A DNA stretch of 9,111 bases from Bacteroidota bacterium (GTDB lineage Bacteria > Bacteroidota > Bacteroidia > Flavobacteriales > Flavobacteriaceae): contig JADWMI010000085.1 of assembly GCA_015767395.1 (NCBI GenBank), positions 1-9,111 on the forward strand, written 5' to 3'. Shown here piece after piece: positions 1 through 5,095 of this stretch. Position numbers and translations under genes: made by a program. Below the pieces are notes generated by a model. That model did not search any database. It was not told where the DNA came from and saw only the letters and a list, made by a program, of their open reading frames with translations. Numbering within the stretch: position 1 is the first letter of the stretch; every line of letters begins with the position of its first letter.

Positions 1-68
1 TTAGTATCAGAAAAGCTAATAAAATGTCCGTGTTTTTTTTCGTTTTGGTTTGTTTGTTGAGTTGTCAT
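1..68 (-). CDS. Small basic protein, family member A1 (3' end cut by window edge)
   Basis: The ATG is at 66-68 and 22 codons are visible before the window ends, so the stop is not seen. The visible peptide begins MTTQQTNQNEKKHGHFISF and ends S-D-T. It is nearly identical to the complete gene at 95-202: the two differ at 5 of 66 nucleotides. Three changes are silent (codons 7, 12, 20) and two are conservative (Gln/Glu at 5, Thr/Ser at 22). That pattern suggests a young tandem duplication kept as protein. It lies 26 nt downstream of A2 on the same strand, so the two are probably co-transcribed. No Shine-Dalgarno is visible. The function is unknown. Its C-terminus is presumably the same basic-aromatic tail as A2, but that part lies outside the window. 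Confidence 0.5.
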   Translation of the reverse strand, partial: MTTQQTNQNEKKHGHFISFSDT

Positions 69-203
69 AGTTGTAGTCTTTAAAAGTTTATAAATTAAGA
101 AGCATATCTTCTATATCTGTTCCACTGATTTCTTTTAGAATCTGAAAAGCTAATAAAATGTCCGTGCTTTTTTTCGTTTTGATTTGTTTCTTGAGTTGTC
201 ATA
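7..203. repeat. Tandem duplication of small-gene 5' halves (7-69 and 141-203)
   Basis: Two 63-bp segments match at all but four positions with no gaps; a fifth difference lies just outside, at codon 22. The repeat covers the start codon and the first 20 or so codons of the two minus-strand small genes. The sequence between the copies is the 3' end of A2 plus a 26-nt spacer. The array may continue beyond the left edge. Confidence 0.85.
95..202 (-). CDS. Small basic protein, family member A2 (35 aa)
   Basis: This complete 35-codon reading frame runs from the ATG at 200-202 to TAA at 95-97. The N-terminal half is polar (MTTQETNQNEKKHGH). It is followed by F-I-S-F-S-D and the strongly basic-aromatic tail SKRNQWNRYRRYAS. 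No signal peptide or membrane segment is visible. Two lines of evidence support a real gene. It has a tandem near-copy (A1) in which most changes are silent or conservative. Its tail also aligns with the tail of an unlinked small gene at 4236-4349: S-K-R, W, R-R and a final aromatic occur at the same spacing. A short, basic, Trp/Tyr-rich tail could bind RNA, DNA, ribosomes or membrane surfaces, but this is inference. I do not recognise the family. A perfect palindrome 62 bp upstream may be its control site. Confidence 0.6.
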   Translation of the reverse strand: MTTQETNQNEKKHGHFISFSDSKRNQWNRYRRYAS

Positions 204-263
204 ATATATCGTTTTATATAGTTAGTATTACTTAAGAGACGGTGTACTTATCGTTTTGTTACA

Positions 264-284
264 GTACTTTGTATTACAAAGTAC
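264..284. promoter_or_regulatory. Perfect 21-bp palindrome, candidate operator
   Basis: Ten-base arms gtactttgta and tacaaagtac flank a single central T and are perfectly complementary. The site lies 62 bp upstream of the A2 start codon. Each arm also holds TACTTTG, close to but not matching the Bacteroidota -7 consensus TAnnTTTG. A perfect 10-bp arm is unlikely by chance in 9 kb. It fits a binding site for a dimeric regulator, or alternatively a hairpin in the 5' untranslated RNA. The short loop argues for a protein site. Confidence 0.5.
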
Positions 285-399
285 CTTCTTAACAATTATT
301 TAACATAACTGCCTAAAAAAAAACAGCAAATTCTTAATTATTCGTTGCGTAATGAAGTTATTCTTTTATATAAAATATTGAAATTTCATTTCGCTGCTG

Positions 400-560
400 T
401 GACCTCGGTGGAGTACAGGTCCTTTGTTTGAATGTTCAAATAGTGAGATCTCAGTCAAGCATAGGATGATGGTTCTGTTTTTAATTTATACTCTTTTCCC
501 TCACGCCATCTTTATCACCGCTCCAACGCTCCGCCCTTCAGGCAAGTTCAGGATGACGGT
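400..560. repeat. Degenerate Flavobacteriaceae-type intergenic repeat
   Basis: The segment 443-477 (gtgagatctcagtcaagc followed by ataggatgatggttctg) aligns with 4648-4682, where the same pattern is better preserved. Around it lie further typical fragments such as 'gagtacagg' (about 411-419) and 'ggcaagttcaggatgacggt' (about 541-560). It looks like decayed copies of a non-coding dispersed repeat common in this family. Any open frames through it are incidental. Confidence 0.6.
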
Positions 561-688
561 TATATTTCTATTTTCCTTTTTTTTAGTATATTTAAAAAAA
601 ATTGCATCACAAATTTTTTAAGGATATTTAATTTGACCCTACAAAAAGAGAATTTGAAGGTTTGTAATGGAATTTAACTAACTAAAAA

Positions 689-1825
689 ATGACCAAAAAC
701 AAACGACTTAAAATTGGGGAAGGAAAAATTAGTGGCTACCTCTCCATTTTTTTAGCAGTGCTATGCGTAGGAGCAACTATTTGCGCCTATTTCCCAGAAT
801 ATTTGACAACTGAAGATTTTCGAGAATTGTATAAGCCAGGTTATTTTAAATGGGTTTTCTTAATTGTTCTTTCCGTATCATTTGGATTTGCGCTGACTAG
901 CTTTTTATTGAGTAAAAAGACAAAACTGGGCTTTATTGCTATTTTATTTATAGGGGCTTCAATTCTTCTTGCATCTGGTTTACCTGAACAACAAGAGATA
1001 GCGTCAAAAAGGTTTACCATAGGAATGGATTGGTTATTACTAGATATTCTAATTTCAGCAATTATTTTTATTCCAATTGAGTTGTTTTTGCCAAAAAAGC
1101 TTGAGCAAACGAAGTTTCACGATGAATGGAAAACCGATTTGGTTTACTTTATTATAAGTCATTTACTTATTCAGGTTATTGGTGTGTTGGTTCAACTTCC
1201 AGCTACGCTGGCATTTTCAAATTTAGGGTTAACAGGTTTTCAAGGGTGGGTTCAAGCAATTCCATTTTTACCACAACTTTTGTTAGCTTTATTTGTATCC
1301 GATTTATTTCAATGGACAGGTCATTATTTTTTCCATAAAATTCCTTATTTATGGCGCTTCCATTCTGTGCATCATTCCATTAAAGATATTGATTGGCTCG
1401 CAGGATCCAGATTACATTTTGTCGATATGATTGTGGTACGTGCTTTTTCATTTTTACCGATTTATGTTTTTGGTTTTAGCAATGCCGTTTTCATTGCTTA
1501 TATTGTTATTGTTTCAATACAGGCTGTTTTAGCACACGCGAATACTCGTATCAATTTTGGGTTTCTTCGCTATGTAATTGTTACTCCACAGTATCATCAT
1601 TGGCATCATTCTGATGATCCAAAAGCATATGATAAGAATTTCGCTATTCATTTTCCATTTATAGATATGATATTTGGAACGTATTATCCAATGGGAAAAA
1701 CCTGGCCAGAAAGTACAGGACTGGGTGATGTGCAATTCCCCAAAGGTTTTCTTCCTCAATTTATTTTTCCATTTTTAAAAGACCCGGCAAAAGATAATAA
1801 GATTGATAATCCTAGTGAAAGATAA
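689..1825 (+). CDS. Sterol desaturase / fatty acid hydroxylase superfamily membrane protein
   Basis: This 378-residue integral membrane protein carries the histidine clusters of the FA_hydroxylase superfamily (PF04116). They are H212-x3-H216, H225-x2-H228-H229, H283 in an H-A-N motif, and H303-H304-W-H306-H307. In this family such histidines hold a di-iron centre that uses O2 to hydroxylate or desaturate a lipid, sterol or carotenoid; electrons come from a partner not seen here. Hydrophobic segments lie near residues 16-34, 54-74, 82-98, 116-134, 150-170, 190-210 and 250-277. The N-terminal 110 residues form an extra membrane region ahead of the catalytic core. A conserved-looking FIDMIFGTYY segment follows the last cluster. 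The ATG at 689 is the natural start; no Shine-Dalgarno is visible, as expected for the phylum. The gene appears monocistronic. The substrate cannot be told from sequence. Confidence 0.9.
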   Translation: MTKNKRLKIGEGKISGYLSIFLAVLCVGATICAYFPEYLTTEDFRELYKPGYFKWVFLIVLSVSFGFALTSFLLSKKTKLGFIAILFIGASILLASGLPEQQEIASKRFTIGMDWLLLDILISAIIFIPIELFLPKKLEQTKFHDEWKTDLVYFIISHLLIQVIGVLVQLPATLAFSNLGLTGFQGWVQAIPFLPQLLLALFVSDLFQWTGHYFFHKIPYLWRFHSVHHSIKDIDWLAGSRLHFVDMIVVRAFSFLPIYVFGFSNAVFIAYIVIVSIQAVLAHANTRINFGFLRYVIVTPQYHHWHHSDDPKAYDKNFAIHFPFIDMIFGTYYPMGKTWPESTGLGDVQFPKGFLPQFIFPFLKDPAKDNKIDNPSER

Positions 1826-1893
1826 TTTTAACTCATCTTTTTAGAAAAACGAAGTTATAACTGATCAAATAATTTAAATTATTCATGAAAAAG

Positions 1894-1935
1894 TGGCCTA
1901 ACTCTAAGACGAATTAAGCAGTTTATCAACTAACT
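1894..1935 (-). repeat. Dispersed terminator-like element, copy T2
   Basis: Read on the minus strand this is GTTAGTTGATAAACTGCTT, then AATTCGTCTTAGAGTTAGGC and a T5 run at 1888-1892. The first part matches the flank and stem arm of the terminator at 4168-4200 exactly over 20 nt (1916-1935 equals 4192-4211). The second part matches the element at 4499-4538. Its own hairpin is weak (aact/agtt), so it may be a decayed terminator. The rest of 1826-2084 shows only a short agttataact palindrome near 1852-1861 and nothing else I can identify. Confidence 0.5.
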
Positions 1936-2084
1936 TTCATAGGTTTTGATTTAGAGGGTTACATATTTAATATCCATATCTTCTGTATTGAATAGTTTTC
2001 GTTTTTAAAAATTAATAAATTAAGACGACAATAATTAATTGTGTAGTTTTGATTCAAATGAAAATTATTTTAAATAAAATATTT

Positions 2085-2474
2085 ATGAAAAAGTATCTTA
2101 TACTTTTTAGTATGCTGTTCTTTATCAACATATCTTGTTCCGAGAATGACAAAACTGATTGTATCGAGAATAAATTAGCGTATGTGACTTCTGTTGATTC
2201 ACCTTCGAATGGCATTATAAATGAAATTATTAACATAGAAGTGAATTTTCAAGTAAACAATGGATGTGGAGAATTTGGAGAATATATTGAAACGCAAAAT
2301 GGAAACGTAAAAATTATTGAGGTGAAAGCAAGATATGAGGGATGCATTTGTACTGAAAATTTGCCGATAAGAAAAGTGAATTATGAGTTTATAACTCAAA
2401 TTTCTGGAGATTATGAATTAAGATTTAAAACAAATGAGACCGATTTTATATCTGTAAATTTATTGATTGAATAA
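2085..2474 (+). CDS. Small putative lipoprotein of unknown function (129 aa)
   Basis: The ATG at 2085 is chosen because it begins a textbook signal (MKKYLILFSMLFFINISC); starts at 2049 (TTG) or 2058 would add 12 or 9 residues before it. The lipobox is N-I-S-C18, acceptable at -1 and -2 but unusual in having Asn at -3. Residues after the cysteine are S-E-N-D. Acidic residues there are known to favour surface export of Bacteroidota lipoproteins, so surface exposure is possible. The mature part has four further cysteines (C26, C61, C87, C89), including a G-C-I-C motif, and beta-rich sequence ending in G-D-Y-E-L-R-F. It resembles small beta-sandwich hypothetical lipoproteins of Flavobacteriaceae. 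I cannot give a function. An inverted repeat follows 19 bp after the stop codon. Confidence 0.7.
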   Translation: MKKYLILFSMLFFINISCSENDKTDCIENKLAYVTSVDSPSNGIINEIINIEVNFQVNNGCGEFGEYIETQNGNVKIIEVKARYEGCICTENLPIRKVNYEFITQISGDYELRFKTNETDFISVNLLIE

Positions 2475-2493
2475 TATAAGAACAAAGCACATA

Positions 2494-2582
2494 TGCCCAA
2501 CACCGTATTTAAAAAATTGCTGAATTCAGTAAAAAAAATATGATTTAAAACTCGCAATTTTACATTTTCAAACTCGTTAGCA
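2494..2582. repeat. Imperfect long inverted repeat after lipoprotein gene
   Basis: Outer boxes TGCCCAAC (2494-2501) and GTTAGCA (2576-2582) pair with one mismatch and one bulge. Inner boxes aaaattgc (2513-2520) and gcaatttt (2554-2561) pair perfectly. The spacers are 11 and 14 nt and the loop is 33 nt. Elements with 'cccaacaccgtat' and 'cgttagc' ends recur downstream of genes in many Flavobacteriaceae genomes. The two-box layout recalls an integron attC site or a MITE, but the spacers are too long for a classical attC and no integrase is present. Confidence 0.5.
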
Positions 2583-2697
2583 GTAGTTAAAAAAAATAAG
2601 ATTAAAAATAACCAAATTTAGGATGATTGAGGAAATGAAATAACAGTTAAATCCTTTGTTCTACATAAATTCATCTATAGAAATACAATTATTATTT

Positions 2698-4038
2698 ATG
2701 CTTTATAAAATATTTACATGGCTTTTTCACCTTACTACAAAAGCATATTTCAGATCCATATATATTCAAGGAAAAGATTTCATACCTACTAAAAATAAAC
2801 CTGTAATATTTGCTGCTAACCACCCCAGTTCTTTTATGGATCCTATTTTACTGGCTGTACAAATTAAAAGGTCCCTCTATTTTTTGGCACGAGGGGACAT
2901 ATTTAAGAACAAAATAGCCAGACGCATATTTGGTATGTTACATATGATACCTGTTTATAAACCAGACTTATCACCGGATCAAGTTTATAAAAATAAAATG
3001 ATTTTTGAAAAATGTTATGAGCATTTAGAACGAAATAAAACAGTCATGATTTTTCCTGAAGGCATCAGTAAAACCGAACGAAGATTAAGACCTATAAAAA
3101 CCGGTATCGCAAGAATCGCTTTAGGCGCTGAAGAAAAACATAATTTTGATTTAGACTTGACTATTATACCAATAGGCCTGAATTATTCCAATCCACACTA
3201 TTTTAAAAGTGATGTATTCGTCAATATTGGTGAACCTATACAAGTAAGCGATTATAAGGATATATTTCTAAACGATCCTAAGGAAGGGGTATTACAATTA
3301 ACGGAACGCGTAAAAACTGAACTTGAAAAACGTATTATCATTATTGAAGATGAACACCTTGAAAAATTAATTCAACAAATAGAAATTCTCTATCGTAGTA
3401 AATTAAGAGATGAAAGCAAACTTAAAGAAAAAGCGACACAAGATTTTTACTTGTCTCAAGATATTGTAGAAGCCGTTGAATATTATGCTAAAAACAAACC
3501 AGAAATACTGAAAGATTTTGAGCAAAAAATCACCTTTTATTTGAAACAATTAAAGCGTTTAAAAATTAGAGATACACAAATTAGATCATCTTCAATTTCT
3601 TTCAATTTTATTTGGCGAATGATTTATTTTACGATTGGATTCCCGCTGTTTTTATACGGTTTAATAACAAATGTGATTCCTTTCAAACTTGCCGAGTTCA
3701 TTTCTGAAAAGATATTAATCAGAGAAGATTTTATAGGATCCATAAAAATAGCTATAGGCATGATTGTCTTTTTAATTATGTATTGTATTGAATCCTTGGT
3801 GTTTGGTGCTTTTACAAATCCTATATGGGGCATTGTATTTTGCATTAGTCTTTATCCAGCAGGATTATTCACGATTGGTTATTTTAAAACCTATTATAAA
3901 GTAAGAGGAACTATTAAATACCTGAGACTATTTATGCACAAAAGTGATTTAGTCACTAATTTAAAAATAACACGTCAAGAGTTAGTTGATGAACTTGAAA
4001 AAAGGAAAAAAGAATTTTTATACCAGCGAGAACTTTAA
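2698..4038 (+). CDS. PlsC-superfamily acyltransferase with C-terminal membrane region
   Basis: This 446-residue protein belongs to the glycerolipid acyltransferase family, which moves an acyl group from acyl-ACP or acyl-CoA to a (lyso)phospholipid precursor at the inner membrane. The motifs are in order: N-H42-P-S-S-F-M-D48 (catalytic H and D), A-R65-G-D-I-F, F-P-E121-G (phosphate binding) and I-P-I-G-L-N-Y at 157-163. The H-D spacing is H-x5-D rather than the commoner H-x4-D, as in Gpt2/Sct1-like members. After about 195 comes a charged helical stretch (about 205-300), then three hydrophobic segments near 306-326, 347-367 and 374-396, and a basic tail. The ATG at 2698 fits the family N-terminus; a TTG at 2656 would add 14 unlikely residues. 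No other acyltransferase or PlsX/PlsY gene is adjacent, so the exact substrate is open. Confidence 0.85.
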   Translation: MLYKIFTWLFHLTTKAYFRSIYIQGKDFIPTKNKPVIFAANHPSSFMDPILLAVQIKRSLYFLARGDIFKNKIARRIFGMLHMIPVYKPDLSPDQVYKNKMIFEKCYEHLERNKTVMIFPEGISKTERRLRPIKTGIARIALGAEEKHNFDLDLTIIPIGLNYSNPHYFKSDVFVNIGEPIQVSDYKDIFLNDPKEGVLQLTERVKTELEKRIIIIEDEHLEKLIQQIEILYRSKLRDESKLKEKATQDFYLSQDIVEAVEYYAKNKPEILKDFEQKITFYLKQLKRLKIRDTQIRSSSISFNFIWRMIYFTIGFPLFLYGLITNVIPFKLAEFISEKILIREDFIGSIKIAIGMIVFLIMYCIESLVFGAFTNPIWGIVFCISLYPAGLFTIGYFKTYYKVRGTIKYLRLFMHKSDLVTNLKITRQELVDELEKRKKEFLYQREL

Positions 4039-4052
4039 CAATTCTCTTTGTT

Positions 4053-4154
4053 TTAAAATTCCAGTTGTGCCTTCCTTATAAAAAAGAAACCAACAAAGAA
4101 AACAGCGATAAAGGTAGAAACTGTCTTGGCCTGAAATGAAATAAGGCTACATAA
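4053..4154 (-). pseudogene. Possible 3' remnant of a membrane-protein gene
   Basis: This minus-strand frame reads S-F-Q-AKTVSTFIAVFFVGFFF then I-R-K-A-Q-L-E-F-stop (TAA at 4053-4055). It looks like the last transmembrane helix and charged tail of a real membrane protein. There is no ATG, GTG or TTG in the frame before the upstream in-frame stop at 4155-4157, so it cannot be expressed as is. The 5' part is missing; just upstream on this strand lies the terminator of the 37-residue small gene. I infer truncation by rearrangement, but the stretch is short and could be chance in AT-rich DNA. It is convergent with the acyltransferase gene, ending 14 bp beyond its stop. Confidence 0.35.
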
Positions 4155-4162
4155 TTAGTCAT

Positions 4163-4200
4163 AAAAAAAACTGCTCGGCTCCGGAAGAGCCAAGCAGTTT
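4163..4200 (-). terminator. Rho-independent terminator of the 37-aa gene
   Basis: On the minus strand a 14-bp stem (arms 4187-4200 and 4168-4181, loop 4182-4186) contains one G-U wobble and is followed by a T8 run (4163-4170, overlapping the stem base). In the plus-strand RNA the wobble becomes a C-A mismatch and only three T follow, so the minus strand is the transcribed one. It sits 36 bp past the stop of the small gene at 4236-4349. Confidence 0.85.
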
Positions 4201-4235
4201 ATCAACTAACTATATTTTATATATTCTATTTGAGT

Positions 4236-4349
4236 TTAAAAACTGAACCTTCTATGTGCTGACCATTTGATTCTTTTGCTATTTTTAAAATTAGAAAAGA
4301 AGGTATATTCTCGTGCTTCTGTCGGTGTATAATCTGCTGTAGTTCTCAT
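4236..4349 (-). CDS. Small basic protein, family member B (37 aa)
   Basis: This complete minus-strand frame has its ATG at 4347-4349 and TAA at 4236-4238. The protein has a polar N-terminus (MRTTADYTPTEAREY), an aromatic middle (T-F-F-S-N-F-K-N) and the basic-aromatic tail SKRIKWSAHRRFSF. That tail aligns without gaps to SKRNQWNRYRRYAS of the protein at 95-202, sharing S-K-R, W and R-R plus an aromatic residue after R-R. The N-terminal halves are unrelated, so the shared part is the C-terminal 14 or so residues. A strong intrinsic terminator follows 36 bp after the stop, on the right strand, which supports a dedicated short mRNA. No Shine-Dalgarno, signal peptide or membrane segment is seen. 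Function unknown; binding to nucleic acid or ribosome through the Arg/Trp-rich tail is a guess. Confidence 0.6.
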   Translation of the reverse strand: MRTTADYTPTEAREYTFFSNFKNSKRIKWSAHRRFSF

Positions 4350-4494
4350 AGTCTGATTGTTTTAGTTTGTATATTTAAATGACGAGTTCTTGAAACAATT
4401 GTTACACAGTTGTTTACGTGAGTGCTATGTATTAACAGCATTTTAACGAAGTACTTGTTTCCTGAAGTAGGTTCTTTTTATAGGAGTTATGGAT

Positions 4495-4538
4495 AAAAAA
4501 ACAGCCTAACTCTGGGCGGAATTAAGGAGTTAACTAAC
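4495..4538 (-). terminator. Dispersed terminator-like element, copy T3
   Basis: Minus-strand GTTAGTTAACTCCTTAATTC and the following AGAGTTAGGC carry a 6-bp stem (4527-4532 with 4507-4512, 14-nt loop). Five bases then precede a T7 run at 4495-4501. The stem is short and the gap before the T run is long, so it would be a weak terminator. Its sequence is shared with 1894-1935. Confidence 0.45.
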
Positions 4539-4577
4539 CAAACTTATTTTATGATAAACTTGTTCCTAAGAGCAGTA

Positions 4578-4585
4578 CAAAGATA
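4578..4585 (-). promoter_or_regulatory. Candidate Bacteroidota -7 box
   Basis: TATCTTTG on the minus strand matches the Bacteroidota housekeeping -7 consensus TAnnTTTG. It points toward T3 and the 37-residue gene. No TTG is found at the expected 19-21 bp upstream, so the call is weak. Confidence 0.25.
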
Positions 4586-4647
4586 GGGTAGTTGTTTGTG
4601 TTGGAATATGAAGGGGGTGTCTGGAAAGTGAATGTGGGTATTTAATG

Positions 4648-4775
4648 ATGAGATCTCCAATCAAGTTGGAGATGACGGTTCGGCTTATCTTTCGACCCTT
4701 CGATACTTCGACTGCGCTCAGTACAGGCTAAGCTCAGGACAGGTTCAGTTCAGGACAGGCTAAGCAGAGTATGAC
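4648..4775. repeat. Flavobacteriaceae-type intergenic repeat cluster
   Basis: It begins with a hairpin (atctccaa 4653-4660, ttggagat 4666-4673) followed by 'gatgacgg'. It continues with 'cttcgatacttcgactgcgc' and a short tandem in which 'acaggctaag' occurs twice (4723-4732, 4755-4764) and 'tcaggacagg' twice. This is a known style of non-coding repeat in Flavobacteriaceae. A more decayed relative lies at 443-477. Confidence 0.7.
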
Positions 4776-4819
4776 TATTGTCTTTTTTACTCATCCCTTA
4801 TTTTATTGTAAATCGTAAT

Positions 4820-4907
4820 TAACCTCCTTTCTTTTTACGCATCCTTTTTTTGTTTTTTAATGGGATTAGATTTGTAACATTAATAATTTAAGGGAGGTTA
4901 CTAACCT
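4820..4907 (+). promoter_or_regulatory. Structured segment with competing stems
   Basis: The segment taacctccttt (4820-4830) pairs fully with aagggaggtta (4890-4900), allowing one G-U in the plus-strand RNA. The same aggtta (4895-4900) can instead pair with taacct (4902-4907). The two pairings exclude each other, and a clear plus-strand terminator follows at 4928. This could be an attenuator-like leader ahead of the response-regulator operon, but AT-rich coincidence is possible. A TAGATTTG box at 4867-4874 inside the loop could instead start a short RNA. Confidence 0.3.
4867..4874 (+). promoter_or_regulatory. Candidate Bacteroidota -7 box
   Basis: TAGATTTG matches TAnnTTTG. The nearest upstream TTG is about 14 bp away rather than 19-21, so support is partial. 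Transcription from here would give an RNA of roughly 75 nt up to the terminator at 4928-4957. Confidence 0.2.
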
Positions 4908-4927
4908 GAAAAGTGATGAATTTAATT

Positions 4928-4957
4928 AAAACCTTACGGAAACCCGTAAGGTTTTTT
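4928..4957 (+). terminator. Rho-independent terminator
   Basis: A 12-bp perfect stem (4928-4939 with 4944-4955) has the tetraloop aaac; T6 at 4952-4957 partly overlaps the stem, followed by G and T5. It has no obvious plus-strand gene before it within 880 bp, apart from the possible short RNA or leader at about 4880. It lies about 140 bp upstream of the response-regulator start. The minus strand also has T4 after the stem, so it could work weakly in both directions. Confidence 0.75.
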
Positions 4958-5095
4958 GTTTTTAGGTAGGTAGTTTTGATATGTAAAACCAACGCTGAAT
5001 TATGATTAAAAAAACAACTGGAGGTGTACTTAAAAAATGGGTTATTTGTGCAGAACTCAGCTTTGAGAATTCATTTTTAATTGTACATTTATAGT

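Larger units (their letters stand above)
203..688. other. Intergenic region between small-gene array and desaturase gene
   Basis: This 486-bp stretch separates the minus-strand small genes from the plus-strand desaturase gene, so it should hold both promoters. It contains a perfect 21-bp palindrome (264-284), an A9 tract followed by 'cagc' (315-327) and Flavobacteriaceae-type degenerate repeat DNA (about 400-560). A trivial MEFN peptide frame lies at 667-681, just before the desaturase start. I see no convincing TTG / TAnnTTTG promoter pair. A 65-codon open frame at 424-621 lies in the repeat DNA and is not credible as a gene. Confidence 0.5.
4350..4647. other. Upstream region of the 37-aa gene
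   Basis: This 298-bp stretch holds the presumed leader of the minus-strand small gene. It contains an 8-bp palindrome aagtactt (4449-4456), the terminator-like element T3 (4495-4538) and a minus-strand TATCTTTG box at 4578-4585. If transcription starts at that box, the leader would be over 200 nt and would cross T3, so T3 could attenuate it. No promoter closer to the start codon is evident. No plus-strand gene is seen. Confidence 0.4.

Noticed and set aside
1..203. CRISPR-like repeat
   Set aside because: Only two copies, 63 bp long, and the differences fall in codons as expected for duplicated genes. There is no regular spacer pattern and no cas gene.
424..621. 65-codon plus-strand open frame
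   Set aside because: It runs through degenerate Flavobacteriaceae-type repeat DNA, begins at a non-ATG codon and has no domain-like pattern. Its frame is not preserved in the related repeat at 4648.
2049..2084. Longer lipoprotein start (TTG 2049 or ATG 2058)
   Set aside because: Extra residues M-I-Q-M-K-I-I-L-N-K-I-F would precede an already complete signal peptide starting at 2085.
2494..2582. Classical integron attC site
   Set aside because: One outer-box mismatch and a bulge, long spacers between boxes, no integrase and no second site upstream of the lipoprotein gene.
4076..4162. 28-codon hydrophobic minus-strand frame starting right after the terminator T run
   Set aside because: The start codon abuts a terminator with no room for a promoter or leader. 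An overlapping frame (4053-4154) looks more protein-like.
4904..4971. Short frame M-N-L-I-K-T-L-R overlapping the terminator
   Set aside because: Its codons coincide with the hairpin arms and loop of the terminator, so the sequence is explained by the hairpin.
5039..5068. Nine-codon frame preceded by a ggaggt Shine-Dalgarno-like sequence
   Set aside because: The phylum rarely uses Shine-Dalgarno sites and nothing supports a leader peptide. It is probably chance.
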